Assembly: GCA_963725395.1 (NCBI GenBank)
Contig: CAVRYH010000006.1
Location: 1-64,000, forward strand
Reading direction: 5' to 3'
Length of the DNA stretch: 64,000 bases
Source: Bog-756 sp963725395
GTDB lineage: Bacteria > Actinomycetota > Acidimicrobiia > Acidimicrobiales > RAAP-2
The notes under the pieces were generated by a model that had not been told where the DNA came from, made no database searches, and worked only from the letters and a program-made list of their open reading frames with translations. Each line of letters opens with the position of its first letter. Position 1 is the first letter of the stretch. The translations under genes were made by a program, and so were the position numbers. Positions 8,901 to 16,786 of this stretch are shown piece by piece.

Positions 8901-9058
8901 AAGGGGGCGGCGAAGGCCTCCTCGGCGGGGATCGGCTCGCCGTGCAGGTGGTGCGCAGAAACCTCGACCGCGACCAGTTCGCCGTGGCGGCGGGGGCGGA
9001 CGAATTCGTTGAAGACCCGGGCGAAGCGGCCGAGACGGATCGAGTCCTCCGGGCGCAC
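5924..9058 (-). CDS. Alpha-mannosidase, glycoside hydrolase family 38
   Basis: A 1044-aa GH38 enzyme that hydrolyses alpha-mannosides. The catalytic domain contains GHAHLDTAWLWP near residues 253-264 (zinc-binding His and Asp) and WLPDVFGYSASLPQI near 365-379, whose Asp is the nucleophile position of the family. Further support comes from FLTQKLSWNQYN and the metal-site HQFHDIIPGSGI. Beta-sandwich domains follow to the C-terminus. Length is normal for bacterial Class II enzymes; no signal peptide is visible, so it is probably cytoplasmic. The GTG start at 9058 follows a TAACCT hexamer by exactly 6 nt, marking a leaderless transcript and the head of the operon down to 1305. Confidence 0.93.
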   Translation of the reverse strand: MRPEDSIRLGRFARVFNEFVRPRRHGELVAVEVSAHHLHGEPIPAEEAFAAPFEPFPVGGAWGPPWDTTWFRIRGTVPAGWAGKQVAFGFAIGNAGSTGFGAEALLWRDGRPVQGLSPNHRDYIVADRAAGGEAVELFVEAAANPPSPFGTNPWPMLMAEPDGHPLFTLQRADLHVRDEEFEVFWHDFRVLVDLLVELPEGEPHSLRLYAGLDRACNLLELPDISDSWRQAHPVLKELLAERAAPSTHTTSLVGHAHLDTAWLWPLRETVRKCARTFSTVLELMDRYPEFWFVISQAQHLAWMKEHYPDLWERMKVRIAEGRLEPTGSMWVEADCNIPSGESLVRQIFYGKKFYRQELGIDTNDVWLPDVFGYSASLPQIMRQSGIRWFLTQKLSWNQYNSLPHHSFLWEGIDGSRVFTHFPPADTYNGNVSVKELRYGVQNFKDHDRATRSLYLFGWGDGGGGPTREMLESARRLANVDGVPKLTMQGARDFFTEAEAEIEDPAVWAGELYLELHRGTYTSQAATKLGNRRSEFALREAELWSSVIAGAADHRPELEDLWKLLLLHQFHDIIPGSGIHWVYEDTARAHARILEGARAVVEGALDRLVADTDTSGTTFPVVVANSLSHRRTELVAIDLPGDLTAVTVAGYPTGAPQPVQRDREGRALFLVDVPACGHRVYDLTTVPAEVGRGVAAGPRFLENEHLRVELDDRGLITSISDKSAGREVLAPGAVGNRFQLHPDYPNFYDAWDIDRFAFDQVENLDAVEAIELVEPGPLRAALRIDRRFGDSTITQVVSLSVGARFIDFHTEVDWHETNRLLKVAFPVAVRSLRATYEIQYGHVERPTHANTSWDVARFEVCAHKWADLSEPGYGVALLNDCKYGYDISGNVIRLSLLRATTWPDPVADRGRHVFTYRLLPHAGDLREAGVIDAGYDLNVPLQPVVTSPHPGAIGPVGSLFSVDAPNVVIEAVKRADVGDALVVRVYEAWGRRGPATVRAPWRVARAAHTDLLEREVGAAPSSDTEVELHLAPFEIKTLRLEPDRD

Positions 9059-9064
9059 GGCGTC

Positions 9065-9070
9065 AGGTTA
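9065..9070 (-). promoter_or_regulatory. -10 element, leaderless promoter of the GH38-lipoyl-E1 operon
   Basis: On the minus strand TAACCT ends 6 nt before the GTG at 9058. Transcription would start at or next to the start codon. Confidence 0.6.
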
Positions 9071-9196
9071 CACAGTCGGATGGGGCGCCGACGGGCCGGC
9101 GCGCGATGTGGGCAGTCACGCGCCTAGAGTGGTCCGATCGATTCGTTCGGACCACCTCTTCCCCGGGCCCGCCGAGGTGGGGCCACCCCGAGCGCC

Positions 9197-11518
9197 GTGG
9201 GTCTCGACGGCTCGACCCCATGGCGCCGGACGACGGTCCTGGCCGCGCTGGCCGTGGTCGCGGCGTCTGTGGTGGTGGCGACGTCCCCGCCGGCTCGGGC
9301 GGCCACGAGGGGCCATGCCGCCGCAAGGGCGCGCCCATCCGCCTCCGCCGCCCTCGATTTCACGGAGACCTGGTCCACCGGCCCCATCCAGTCGAGCGTC
9401 GGCGCTCCCATCGCCCTCTCGTCGCCGATCGAGGCCGATCTCGACGGCCAGCCCTCGGCGGTGGTGGGTGACCGTTACGGCAATCTGTACGCCTACCACC
9501 TGGCCGATCCGACGGCGGGGAACCCGCCGAGCCCCACCTCGCCGGCCGGGTGGCCGACGACCGACGAGAGCGGCCCGATCGACTCGACCCCCTCGGTGGC
9601 ATCGGTAGGCGGGTCCCCCGAGATCCTGGTGGGAACCGGGAACGACGTGGACCCGACCACCGGCGGCTACCAGGCGTTCAACGCGTCCGGATTCGAGCGG
9701 TGGTTCACGCCGGTGGTCAACCCGGCCACCGACACCCAGCCCGACACCGGGGTGCAGGCCGGCCTCACCGTCGGCGCGCTCCAAGGCGACGAGGACCTGG
9801 TCGCCGGGTCGCTCGGCCAGGTGTCCTACGCCCTCGACGCCGGGAGCGGGGCGCCCCTCACCGGCTGGCCGTTCTTCAACTCGGACAGCACCCACTCCAC
9901 GGCGGCTGTCGCCGACCTCTACGGCACCGGCCAGAACGAGATCATCGTCGGCGGTGACCAGTCGGCCGGGGAGGGACGGGGCCAGCAGTACAGCGACGGT
10001 GGCCATCTCCGAATCCTCAGCGCCCAGGGGAACCAGATCTGCCGCGCCGACACCGACCAGGTGGTGGACTCGTCACCGGCGGTGGGTCCCATCCTGCCCG
10101 GTGGCGGCGAGGGCATCGTGGTCGGCACCGGCTCATACTTTTCCGGCGCGTCGGACACCGACACCCTGAAGGAGTACGACGGCTACTGCAACCAGGTGTG
10201 GTCGACGACGCTCGACGGCAGCACCTTCTCCTCGCCCGCGCTCTCGGACGTGGTGGGCAACGGATCCCTCCAGGTCGTCGAGGGGACCGATCAGGGGGCC
10301 GGCCAGTCGGGCTCGGTCTACGTGCTCAACGCCTCCACCGGCCGCACCATCTGGCAGCAGAACGACATCGGCCGGGTCATCGGCTCGGTGGTCACGGCCG
10401 ACCTCACCGGCGCCGGGTACGACGACGTCATCGTGCCCACCGTCAACGGTGCCAAGATCTTCGACGGGCAGACGGGCGACCAGGTCGCCGACCTCGACCC
10501 GGGTTCGGAGCTGGGCCTGCAGAACTCGCCGCTCGTCACCGACGACCCCAACGGCACCGTCGGCATCACCCTGGCCGGCTACGTCGGCTCCGACCAGTCG
10601 TCCAACGGGGTGGGCGAGGTCGTCCACTACGAGCTCCCCGCCTCCAACGGTGCACTGGCCGTGGGGGCGGGTTCGTGGCCCATGTTCCACCACGACCCGC
10701 AGCTGACCGGCGACGCCGTCGGGGGTGACTCGCCCGCCACGCCACCGTGCTCGGTGCCGGCGGCGGCCTACTCGGGTTATCTCCTGGCCGCCTCCGACGG
10801 CGGCATCTTCACCTTCGGCGACCGGCCGTTCTGCGGATCGACCGGCGGCCTGCGTCTCAACGCCCCGATCGTGGGCGTGGCCATGGCTCCGAGCAGCGGG
10901 GGCTATTGGGAGGTGGCCGCCGACGGCGGGGTCTTCGCCTTCGGCGGGGCCCGATTCTACGGTTCTGCGGGCGGCCAGCGGCTCAACGCGCCCATCGTGG
11001 GCATGGCGGCCACCCCGGGCGGCAAGGGCTACTGGCTGGTGGCCGCCGACGGCGGCATCTTCACCTTCGGCGACGCCCAGTTCTACGGCTCCGAGGGCGG
11101 GAAGAAACTCAACAAGCCGATCGTCGGGATGTCCTCCTCCTCCGACGGCAAGGGCTACCGGCTGGTGGCCGCGGACGGGGGCATCTTCACGTTCGGGGAC
11201 GCGCCATTCCTCGGTTCGGCCGGGAACGTGAGGTTGAACAAGCCGGTGGTCGGGACGACCAACGACATCAACACCGGCGGCTACTGGGAGGTGGCCGCCG
11301 ACGGCGGGGTCTTCACCTACGGCGGGGTGCCGTTCTTCGGGTCGACGGGGGCGATCCACCTGAACGCCCCCATCGTCGGCCTGGCCGAGGCGTCCGACGG
11401 CAGCGGCTACAGCTTCGCCGCATCCGACGGCGGGGTCTTCAGCTTCTCGGCACCCTTCCTCGGATCCGAAGGGGGCCGACGTCTGAACGCCCCCGTTGTC
11501 GGCATCGCCGGATTCTGA
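9197..11518 (+). CDS. Secreted protein: PQQ/FG-GAP-like propeller plus six GYWLVAxDGG repeats
   Basis: A 773-aa exported protein. The N-terminus has arginines then a hydrophobic run (VLAALAVVAASVVVATS) and a likely cleavage near ARAA. Residues about 50-510 contain repeated D-x-D-G/T and VV-DLYGTGQNE-type segments, as in FG-GAP or PQQ beta-propellers. The C-terminal ~250 residues are six repeats of about 42 aa with the core VAADGGIFTFGDAxFYGSxGG-LNxPIVGM. A second protein at 52722-54353 has the same six repeats, so this may be a surface-binding or display module. No enzyme motif is visible. The GTG at 9197 is used; the start is uncertain, and a TAGAGT at 9125 could drive a leader of about 60 nt. 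Confidence 0.85.
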   Translation: MGLDGSTPWRRTTVLAALAVVAASVVVATSPPARAATRGHAAARARPSASAALDFTETWSTGPIQSSVGAPIALSSPIEADLDGQPSAVVGDRYGNLYAYHLADPTAGNPPSPTSPAGWPTTDESGPIDSTPSVASVGGSPEILVGTGNDVDPTTGGYQAFNASGFERWFTPVVNPATDTQPDTGVQAGLTVGALQGDEDLVAGSLGQVSYALDAGSGAPLTGWPFFNSDSTHSTAAVADLYGTGQNEIIVGGDQSAGEGRGQQYSDGGHLRILSAQGNQICRADTDQVVDSSPAVGPILPGGGEGIVVGTGSYFSGASDTDTLKEYDGYCNQVWSTTLDGSTFSSPALSDVVGNGSLQVVEGTDQGAGQSGSVYVLNASTGRTIWQQNDIGRVIGSVVTADLTGAGYDDVIVPTVNGAKIFDGQTGDQVADLDPGSELGLQNSPLVTDDPNGTVGITLAGYVGSDQSSNGVGEVVHYELPASNGALAVGAGSWPMFHHDPQLTGDAVGGDSPATPPCSVPAAAYSGYLLAASDGGIFTFGDRPFCGSTGGLRLNAPIVGVAMAPSSGGYWEVAADGGVFAFGGARFYGSAGGQRLNAPIVGMAATPGGKGYWLVAADGGIFTFGDAQFYGSEGGKKLNKPIVGMSSSSDGKGYRLVAADGGIFTFGDAPFLGSAGNVRLNKPVVGTTNDINTGGYWEVAADGGVFTYGGVPFFGSTGAIHLNAPIVGLAEASDGSGYSFAASDGGVFSFSAPFLGSEGGRRLNAPVVGIAGF
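10775..11518 (+). repeat. Six ~126-bp coding repeats (GYWLVAxDGG family)
   Basis: The unit is about 42 codons with invariant core DGG(I/V)F-FG, then FYGS-GG, then LN-P(I/V)VG. The copies are diverged from each other in DNA, so they look old and selected at protein level. The sixth copy closes the protein at GIAGF. Confidence 0.85.
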
Positions 11519-11562
11519 GCCCAGTCGATGATGAGCCCAATTGTGGACCCGGCCCGGGGGCG

Positions 11563-11568
11563 TAGACT
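11563..11568 (+). promoter_or_regulatory. -10 element before the ParA gene
   Basis: TAGACT lies 6 nt before the GTG at 11575. TTGTGG at 11541-11546, 16 nt upstream, is a possible -35. Confidence 0.6.
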
Positions 11569-11574
11569 CCGCGG

Positions 11575-12360
11575 GTGACCGACATCCTGGCCGTGGCCAA
11601 TCAGAAGGGTGGTGTGGCCAAGACGACGACGGTCCACTCGCTCGGCGTTGCGTCCGCCGAGTTCGGGCGCCGCACCCTCGTCGTCGACCTCGACCCGCAG
11701 GCCTGCCTCACCTTCTCGCTCGGATTCGACCCCGACGCACTGGACCACTCGTTGCACGACGTGTTCGTGCGGCGCAACGGCATCGCCGACGTAAGCCTCC
11801 CGGTTCCCGGCGTGCCCTTCCTCGACCTGGTGCCCGCCACCATCGACCTGGCCGGGTCCGAGGTGCACCTGCTGACCCGCACGGGCAGGGAGCACGTCCT
11901 GGCGCGGGCACTCGAGCCGGTGGCGGACCGCTACGACCTCATCCTCATCGACTGCCCCCCGTCGCTCGGCGTGCTCACCATCAACGGGCTCACCGCGGCG
12001 AATGCCGTACTCATCCCGCTCCAGTGCGAGGCGCTGAGCCACCGCGGGGTCGGCCAGCTGCTCGAGACCATCGAGGATGTGCGCGCCTTCGCCAACAGCG
12101 AGCTGACGGTGCGGGGCATCATCGCCACCATGTACGACGACCGGACCAAGCACGCGCGCCACATCATCGAAGAGGTCGAATCCCGCTACGGGATCCCCGT
12201 GCTGCAGCCACCGGTGCGGAAGTCGATCCGGTTCGCCGAGGCGCCGGCCCGGGGGAAGTCGATCCTGCAGCACGCCCCGAGCTCGCCGGGGGCGACGGCC
12301 TACCGCGATCTGGCCCGGACCCTGCTCGACATGAGCGTGGTCGCCGGCAGCCCTGGCTGA
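11575..12360 (+). CDS. ParA/Soj-family ATPase
   Basis: A 261-aa ParA-type ATPase. The deviant Walker A KGGVAKTTT spans residues 11-19, with the signature lysine at 11; the switch region gives VVDLDPQA and the Walker B-like LILIDCPPSLG. The length is that of the small chromosomal ParA/Soj type without a DNA-binding extension. Such ATPases position chromosomes, plasmids or protein clusters. No parB and no parS-like site is seen nearby, so this may be an orphan ParA that places some other cargo. The GTG start follows TAGACT by 6 nt (leaderless). The stop overlaps the ATG of the next gene by one base, so the pair is translationally coupled. Confidence 0.9.
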   Translation: MTDILAVANQKGGVAKTTTVHSLGVASAEFGRRTLVVDLDPQACLTFSLGFDPDALDHSLHDVFVRRNGIADVSLPVPGVPFLDLVPATIDLAGSEVHLLTRTGREHVLARALEPVADRYDLILIDCPPSLGVLTINGLTAANAVLIPLQCEALSHRGVGQLLETIEDVRAFANSELTVRGIIATMYDDRTKHARHIIEEVESRYGIPVLQPPVRKSIRFAEAPARGKSILQHAPSSPGATAYRDLARTLLDMSVVAGSPG

Positions 12361-12782
12361 TGGCCGACGGCCCCGACCCGTTGGGGAAGCGGGCGCTCTA
12401 CTGGCTCCCGGTGGACGAGGATGCCGTCGCCGGGGACGGCGCCGATGCCGGCACGGGCCCGGTCCACGGCTCCCGGCCCGTCCAGTTCGACCCTCGTGGG
12501 CGGCACGCCCGGCCGGCCGGGAAGCACGCACTCTTCTCCGCGGCCACACCGGCCGGCGACAAGGAGCGCCCCGCCGCCGTGGTGACCGATCCGCTGCCAC
12601 CCCGCGGCCTGCTTGCCGTCACCTGTTCGTCCTGTGGGTCGGTGAGCCGCGTCGGGCTCTGCGGCTTCCTCCTCCTGCAGCTGCCGATCGGCCTGTGGTT
12701 CCCAGGACGGTCCTTCGACCGGTGGATGACCTGCCCCGCCTGCCGCCACCGGACCTGGACCCGTGTGACCCTGGCGAGGTGA
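12360..12782 (+). CDS. Hypothetical zinc-ribbon protein coupled to ParA
   Basis: The family is not recognised. The 140-aa protein has an unstructured, Pro/Ala/Gly-rich first half and two CxxC pairs in the second half (CSSCGS and CPACRH), about 45 residues apart, that could hold one zinc. Between them is a hydrophobic stretch (GLCGFLLLQLPIGLWFPG) that may be a membrane-touching segment. The ATG at 12360 overlaps the TGA of the ParA gene by one base. This coupling suggests a partner for the orphan ParA, possibly its membrane or cargo adaptor, but that is inference. Confidence 0.7.
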   Translation: MADGPDPLGKRALYWLPVDEDAVAGDGADAGTGPVHGSRPVQFDPRGRHARPAGKHALFSAATPAGDKERPAAVVTDPLPPRGLLAVTCSSCGSVSRVGLCGFLLLQLPIGLWFPGRSFDRWMTCPACRHRTWTRVTLAR

Positions 12783-12789
12783 CGCCCCG

Positions 12790-13590
12790 ATGACGGTGTT
12801 CGCCCCCGGTGGGGTGGCGCTCGGGAACCTGGTCGCCGCCACCTCGCCCACCTCGGGCGACCCGGGAGGCATCACCGGCTGGCTCCTCCATTTCAACGGT
12901 CCGACGGCCTACGTCGTGGTGGGATTCCTGGCCTTCGCCGAGGCGGCACTCCTCGTGGGCTTCTTCATCCCGGGCGAGACGGCCGTGGTGATCGGCGGGG
13001 TCCTGGCCGGCCTCGGGGCCGTGAACCTCGGGGCCATGATGGCCGTGGTCGTCGTGTGCGCCATCGTCGGGGACTCGGTCGGGTTCGAGGTCGGGAAGCG
13101 TGCGGGCCCCTGGATGCTGGAGCGACGTCCGCTCGAGGGCAACGGCGCGGTCCGGCGGACCATGGGCCTGCTCGAGCACTACGGAGGCCCGGCGGTGTTC
13201 CTCGGCCGTTTCGTGGCCTTCGCTCGGGCGCTCATCCCCGGCCTGGCCGGCATGAGCGGCCTCCGCTACCGGGTGTTCCTGTTCTACAACGCCATCGGGG
13301 GTGTGATCTGGGGTGTCGGCTACACGCTGTTGGGCTACATCGTCGGCGTGTCCTTCGAGCACATCCTCACCGAGGTGGGGTACTGGTCGTTGGCCTTCGT
13401 GGCGGCCGCGGTCGCCGTCGTCGTGGGGGTTCGCCTGGCCCTGAAGCGCCGGGAGAGGCGTCGTCTCGCCGTCGAGTTCGGAGACGACAGTCGTCAGCCC
13501 GACAGCGCACTGGAGACCCGGGCCCTGTCCGCACCCGTCCGGTCCGACGGGGCCGAGGAGCCCGGGGCGGAGCCGCGGCCGCAGGACTGA
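12790..13590 (+). CDS. DedA-family membrane protein
   Basis: A 266-aa integral membrane protein of the DedA (SNARE-associated/VTT domain) family, proposed to flip or transport lipids such as undecaprenyl phosphate or PE. The hallmarks are visible: FAEAALLVGFFIPGE near the first membrane segment, GDSVGFEVGKRAG, then FLGRFVAFARALIPGLAGMS, which includes the conserved F-x-R-x-x-P helix, and a further segment YNAIGGVIWGVGYTLLGY. The C-terminal ~50 residues are hydrophilic and probably disordered. It begins 7 nt after the zinc-ribbon gene and is likely in the ParA operon. Confidence 0.9.
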   Translation: MTVFAPGGVALGNLVAATSPTSGDPGGITGWLLHFNGPTAYVVVGFLAFAEAALLVGFFIPGETAVVIGGVLAGLGAVNLGAMMAVVVVCAIVGDSVGFEVGKRAGPWMLERRPLEGNGAVRRTMGLLEHYGGPAVFLGRFVAFARALIPGLAGMSGLRYRVFLFYNAIGGVIWGVGYTLLGYIVGVSFEHILTEVGYWSLAFVAAAVAVVVGVRLALKRRERRRLAVEFGDDSRQPDSALETRALSAPVRSDGAEEPGAEPRPQD

Positions 13591-13630
13591 CCGGGCCCGA
13601 GCCATGCGCGCCGCCCCGTACGGGCGGTCG

Positions 13631-14677
13631 TCAGCGGACCGGGAAGAAGCGTGCCGGCTGCGCACCCTCCCGCCGGACGCGGTCGTGCAACTCGAGCAGG
13701 ATGCAGTGGGCCAGGGTCTCCCCGTTGGCCTGTCGCTGCATGAAGGGTTCGATCTCGTCCCACGGCCTGGACCACCGGAGGCGGAGGGTGATGTCCCAGG
13801 CGGTCGAGCCTGGCTCCGCTTCGATCGCCTGTTCGATCTCCTCGAGGCGCTCCGCGTGGTGGGTGACGATCTCCTCGACCCGGCCTGCGAGGTCGGAGAA
13901 CCGGTACTCGTGGCCCGGGAGCACCTCGTCGGTCGCCAGCCTCCTCACCTTGAGCAGCGAGTCGAGGAAGTCGCCGAGTGGGTTGGGAGCTTGTTGGGTG
14001 TGCGCCGAGATGTTGGGAGTGATGCGGGGCAGTACGTGGTCACCGGCGACGAGCAGCTTCTGCTCCTCGCTGTAGAAGCAGACATGGCCCGGCGAGTGCC
14101 CCGGTGTCCAGATGGTGCGGAGGGGCCACCCCGGCAGGTCGATGACCTTCCCGTCCTCGAAGAGCATGTCCGGTGCGGCCATGGTGACCATCGACTTGAC
14201 GGCCATGGAGGCCAGTGCCAGGTCGGGCAGTTTGTCGGCGGGCACGCCGGAATCGGTGAGGAAGCGGTACATGTCCTCGAGGAGTGCGTCGCTGTCGCCG
14301 TAGCGGGACTCGATCATGATGGCGTCGGCCGGGTGGAGTCCGATCCACGCCCCGGATTCCTCGCGCACCCTGCCCGCCAGTCCGTAGTGGTCGGGGTGAA
14401 TGTGGGTCACCATCACCGCCCGAACGTCGGCGACGCTCCCACCGGCCTGGGCCAGCCCGTCGGTGAGCGCGGCGAACGCCTCTTCGGTGTTCCATCCCGC
14501 GTCCACCAGCGCCACGCCACCGCCGTCGAGCTCGAACGCGTAGACGAGCACGTAGCGGAGCGGATTGTTGGGGATGGGCACCGGGATCGACCACAGACCC
14601 GGCCGGACTTGTTCGACGGGGGGAAGGACCTTCTGGTCCCAAGCCTCCTTTTGGGCTGTGCCGGTGACCACGACCAC
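13631..14677 (-). CDS. Metallo-beta-lactamase fold hydrolase
   Basis: A 348-aa MBL-fold protein with the zinc motif THIHPDHYGL at residues ~91-100, downstream ligands in TPGHSPGHVCF and AGDHVLP, and the final His in LPGHEY. The C-terminal third is helical (RVEEIVTHHAERLEEIEQAI), like the winged-helix tail of glyoxalase II/LACTB2-like family members that act on thioesters or acyl substrates. The real substrate is unknown. The start is set at the GTG at 14677, because TACCGT stands exactly 6 nt before it; an upstream in-frame GTG at 14692 would lie before that -10 element. Confidence 0.88.
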   Translation of the reverse strand: MVVVTGTAQKEAWDQKVLPPVEQVRPGLWSIPVPIPNNPLRYVLVYAFELDGGGVALVDAGWNTEEAFAALTDGLAQAGGSVADVRAVMVTHIHPDHYGLAGRVREESGAWIGLHPADAIMIESRYGDSDALLEDMYRFLTDSGVPADKLPDLALASMAVKSMVTMAAPDMLFEDGKVIDLPGWPLRTIWTPGHSPGHVCFYSEEQKLLVAGDHVLPRITPNISAHTQQAPNPLGDFLDSLLKVRRLATDEVLPGHEYRFSDLAGRVEEIVTHHAERLEEIEQAIEAEPGSTAWDITLRLRWSRPWDEIEPFMQRQANGETLAHCILLELHDRVRREGAQPARFFPVR

Positions 14678-14683
14678 GCAGGC

Positions 14684-14689
14684 ACGGTA
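14684..14689 (-). promoter_or_regulatory. -10 element before the MBL hydrolase
   Basis: TACCGT on the minus strand, 6 nt before the GTG at 14677. It decides the start of that gene. Confidence 0.55.
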
Positions 14690-15000
14690 CACGCCGGCAT
14701 GGCCGACCTGTTCACCGGTGGGTCGCGACGGGGGGATCCTTGCTACTGATGGGGTGGTTGCCTACCCTGTCCACAAGCGCTCAGGGCCTCGCTGTTCCGC
14801 TGTGTGTCACCGGATCGGAAGCGGACGAGGAGCCATGACCGAGCAGCTCGGGTGGAGGCAGTGTGCGAAAACGTGACCATGGACCCGAGCATCCGGCGGG
14901 ACGGATCCTGGGAGATCCCGTGGTACATCGGCCGACCGGGGGGCTCTCGGGGCGCTGATGGTCACCTTTCGCGAATTGGCGGTACCGGTGCAACGGGTTC
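14690..15000. other. Intergenic region between divergent MBL and GGDEF-EAL genes
   Basis: No convincing gene is seen. A reading frame from 14804 continues into the GGDEF gene in the wrong frame and has no family resemblance. The region should hold the promoter for the gene at 15001, but no clear TAnnnT element with the usual spacing is present there. Confidence 0.4.
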
Positions 15001-16786
15001 GTGCGGCTGTGGCCCGAGGCCTACCTCGAGGTCGACGCCGACGGTGTCGTCGTGGAGTGGAACCCGGCGGCCGAGCGGGAGTTCGGCTGGCCGCGGGACG
15101 AGGTGGTCGGGTCTCCGTCCGCCGAGACGTTCCTGCCACCGGAGCTCGGAGGCCCGATGTCGCTTCTGGCCTCTATCGACGTCGGAGGACAGCCCGACCC
15201 CGAGCGGGCCGATTCCGGCGGTGGCGACCCCATGCGCTTCGAGCTGGTGCACCGGGACGGCTACCGGGTGGACGTCGAAGGACGCCTGTTCGTCACCGGG
15301 GAGGGCGCCGACCGATGTGTCGGCGGATTCCTCTCCCGTTCCGGCGACGTCGCCCACCCGGGGAGGACGATCCATGGACCGGTGCTCCACCCGGCGCCGA
15401 CCCCGCCGTTCGAGCCCACCCGTCAGTCGGCCCGCGGCCGATTGAGGCCGGTTCCCGACGAACCGGCCGTTCCTCTCGACCGCGTTGTTCTCCACGACCC
15501 CCTCACCGGCCTGGCCAGTCGGGCCCGCTTCGAGCTCCGGCTGGCGGAAGTCGTCGGGCGGGCGGGTCTCCCTCCGGGCGCCGTCGGCGTGGTCCTGCTC
15601 GACCTCGATCGGTTCAAGGCCATCAATACGAGTCTCGGCCACAGCACGGGTGATGCCGTGCTGGCGATGGTGGCCGAGCGTCTGAAGGGGGCCGCCGGCG
15701 ATGCGGTGCTCATCGCCCGATCCGGCGGTGACGAGTTCCTCGCCCTGTTCGAGGCGCCTGCGGGGGCCCACGGCCATGCCTCGGCCTTCGCCGACCGGGC
15801 CCGACGGGCCCTCGGCGTCCCGTTCGCATTGGAGGGGACCGAGGTGTTCCTCGATGCCTCGATCGGGGTGGCCCTCAACACGTTCGGCGTCGGCGACGCC
15901 GGATCGCTGCTGGCCAACGCCGAATCCGCCATGTACGAGGCGAAGAGTCGCGGTGGGTCGGGTGCTGTGACCTACGGCGAGTCGATGCGGATCGAGCTGC
16001 TCGACCGGATGACCACCGAGCACTCCTTGCACCGGGCGCTCGAACGCAGTGAGTTGCAGCTGCACTACCAGCCGGTGGTCGAACTGGCCGGGTCGACCAC
16101 CGTCGGCGTCGAGGCACTCATCCGCTGGCAACACCCCAACCAGGGGCTGGTCTCCCCCTACCGCTTCATCCCGGTGGCCGAAGAGAGCGGACTGATCATC
16201 CCCATCGGAGCCTGGGTGCTCGAGGAGGCCTGTCACCAGCTCCGCGACTGGCACAACCGCGACCGGAAGGGACGACAGGGGTCGGTCGAGGTGAATCTGT
16301 CAGCCCGCCAGATCGACGACCCCCTGATCGTGGCGACGGTGGAGGGGATCCTCTCCCGGACCGGCCTCCCTCCCGAGCACCTCACCCTGGAGATCACCGA
16401 GAGCCGCGCTGATGAAGGATGCCGCCTCCGCCCTCGGCGTGCTGAACGCGCTGAAGGAGCTCGGTGTACTCCTGGCCATCGACGACTTCGGCACCGGGTA
16501 CTCGTCCCTCAGCTACCTGCAGCACTTCCCCCTCGACCTGTTGAAGGTCGACCGCTCCTTCGTCGAGGAGATGGCGGCCAGCGCCGAGGCCGAGGAGATC
16601 GTCGCCGCGGTCATCAACCTGGCCCACGCGCTGGGCCTCGAGGTGGTGGCCGAGGGCGTCGAGACGACCGAGCAGCTCGCTCTGCTCCGGTCCTTCGGGT
16701 GCGATCTGGCTCAGGGCTTCCTGTTCTCCAAACCTCTTCCGGCCAGTGAGATCGTCGCCGCGTTCGGCCTGCCCATCAGCGCCTGA
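15001..16786 (+). CDS. PAS-GGDEF-EAL cyclic-di-GMP protein, single-base frameshift as read
   Basis: A cyclic-di-GMP turnover protein. A short PAS-like domain opens it (EAYLEVDADGVVVEWNPAA, GWPRDEVVG). The GGDEF domain follows, with catalytic SGGDEF at residues 241-246, and then an EAL domain with VGVEALIRWQHP near 369-380. After LEITES the frame breaks: one extra C near 16404-16406 turns the expected S-A-L-M-K-D-A into S-R-A-D-E-G. The rest of the EAL domain (LMKDA, AIDDFGTGYSSLSYL, LKVDRSFV, VAEGVET) is intact in the frame from 16412 to 16786. As read, only the cyclase half and the start of EAL are made. It is a real mutation or a sequence error; see the similar cases in this window. Confidence 0.85.
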
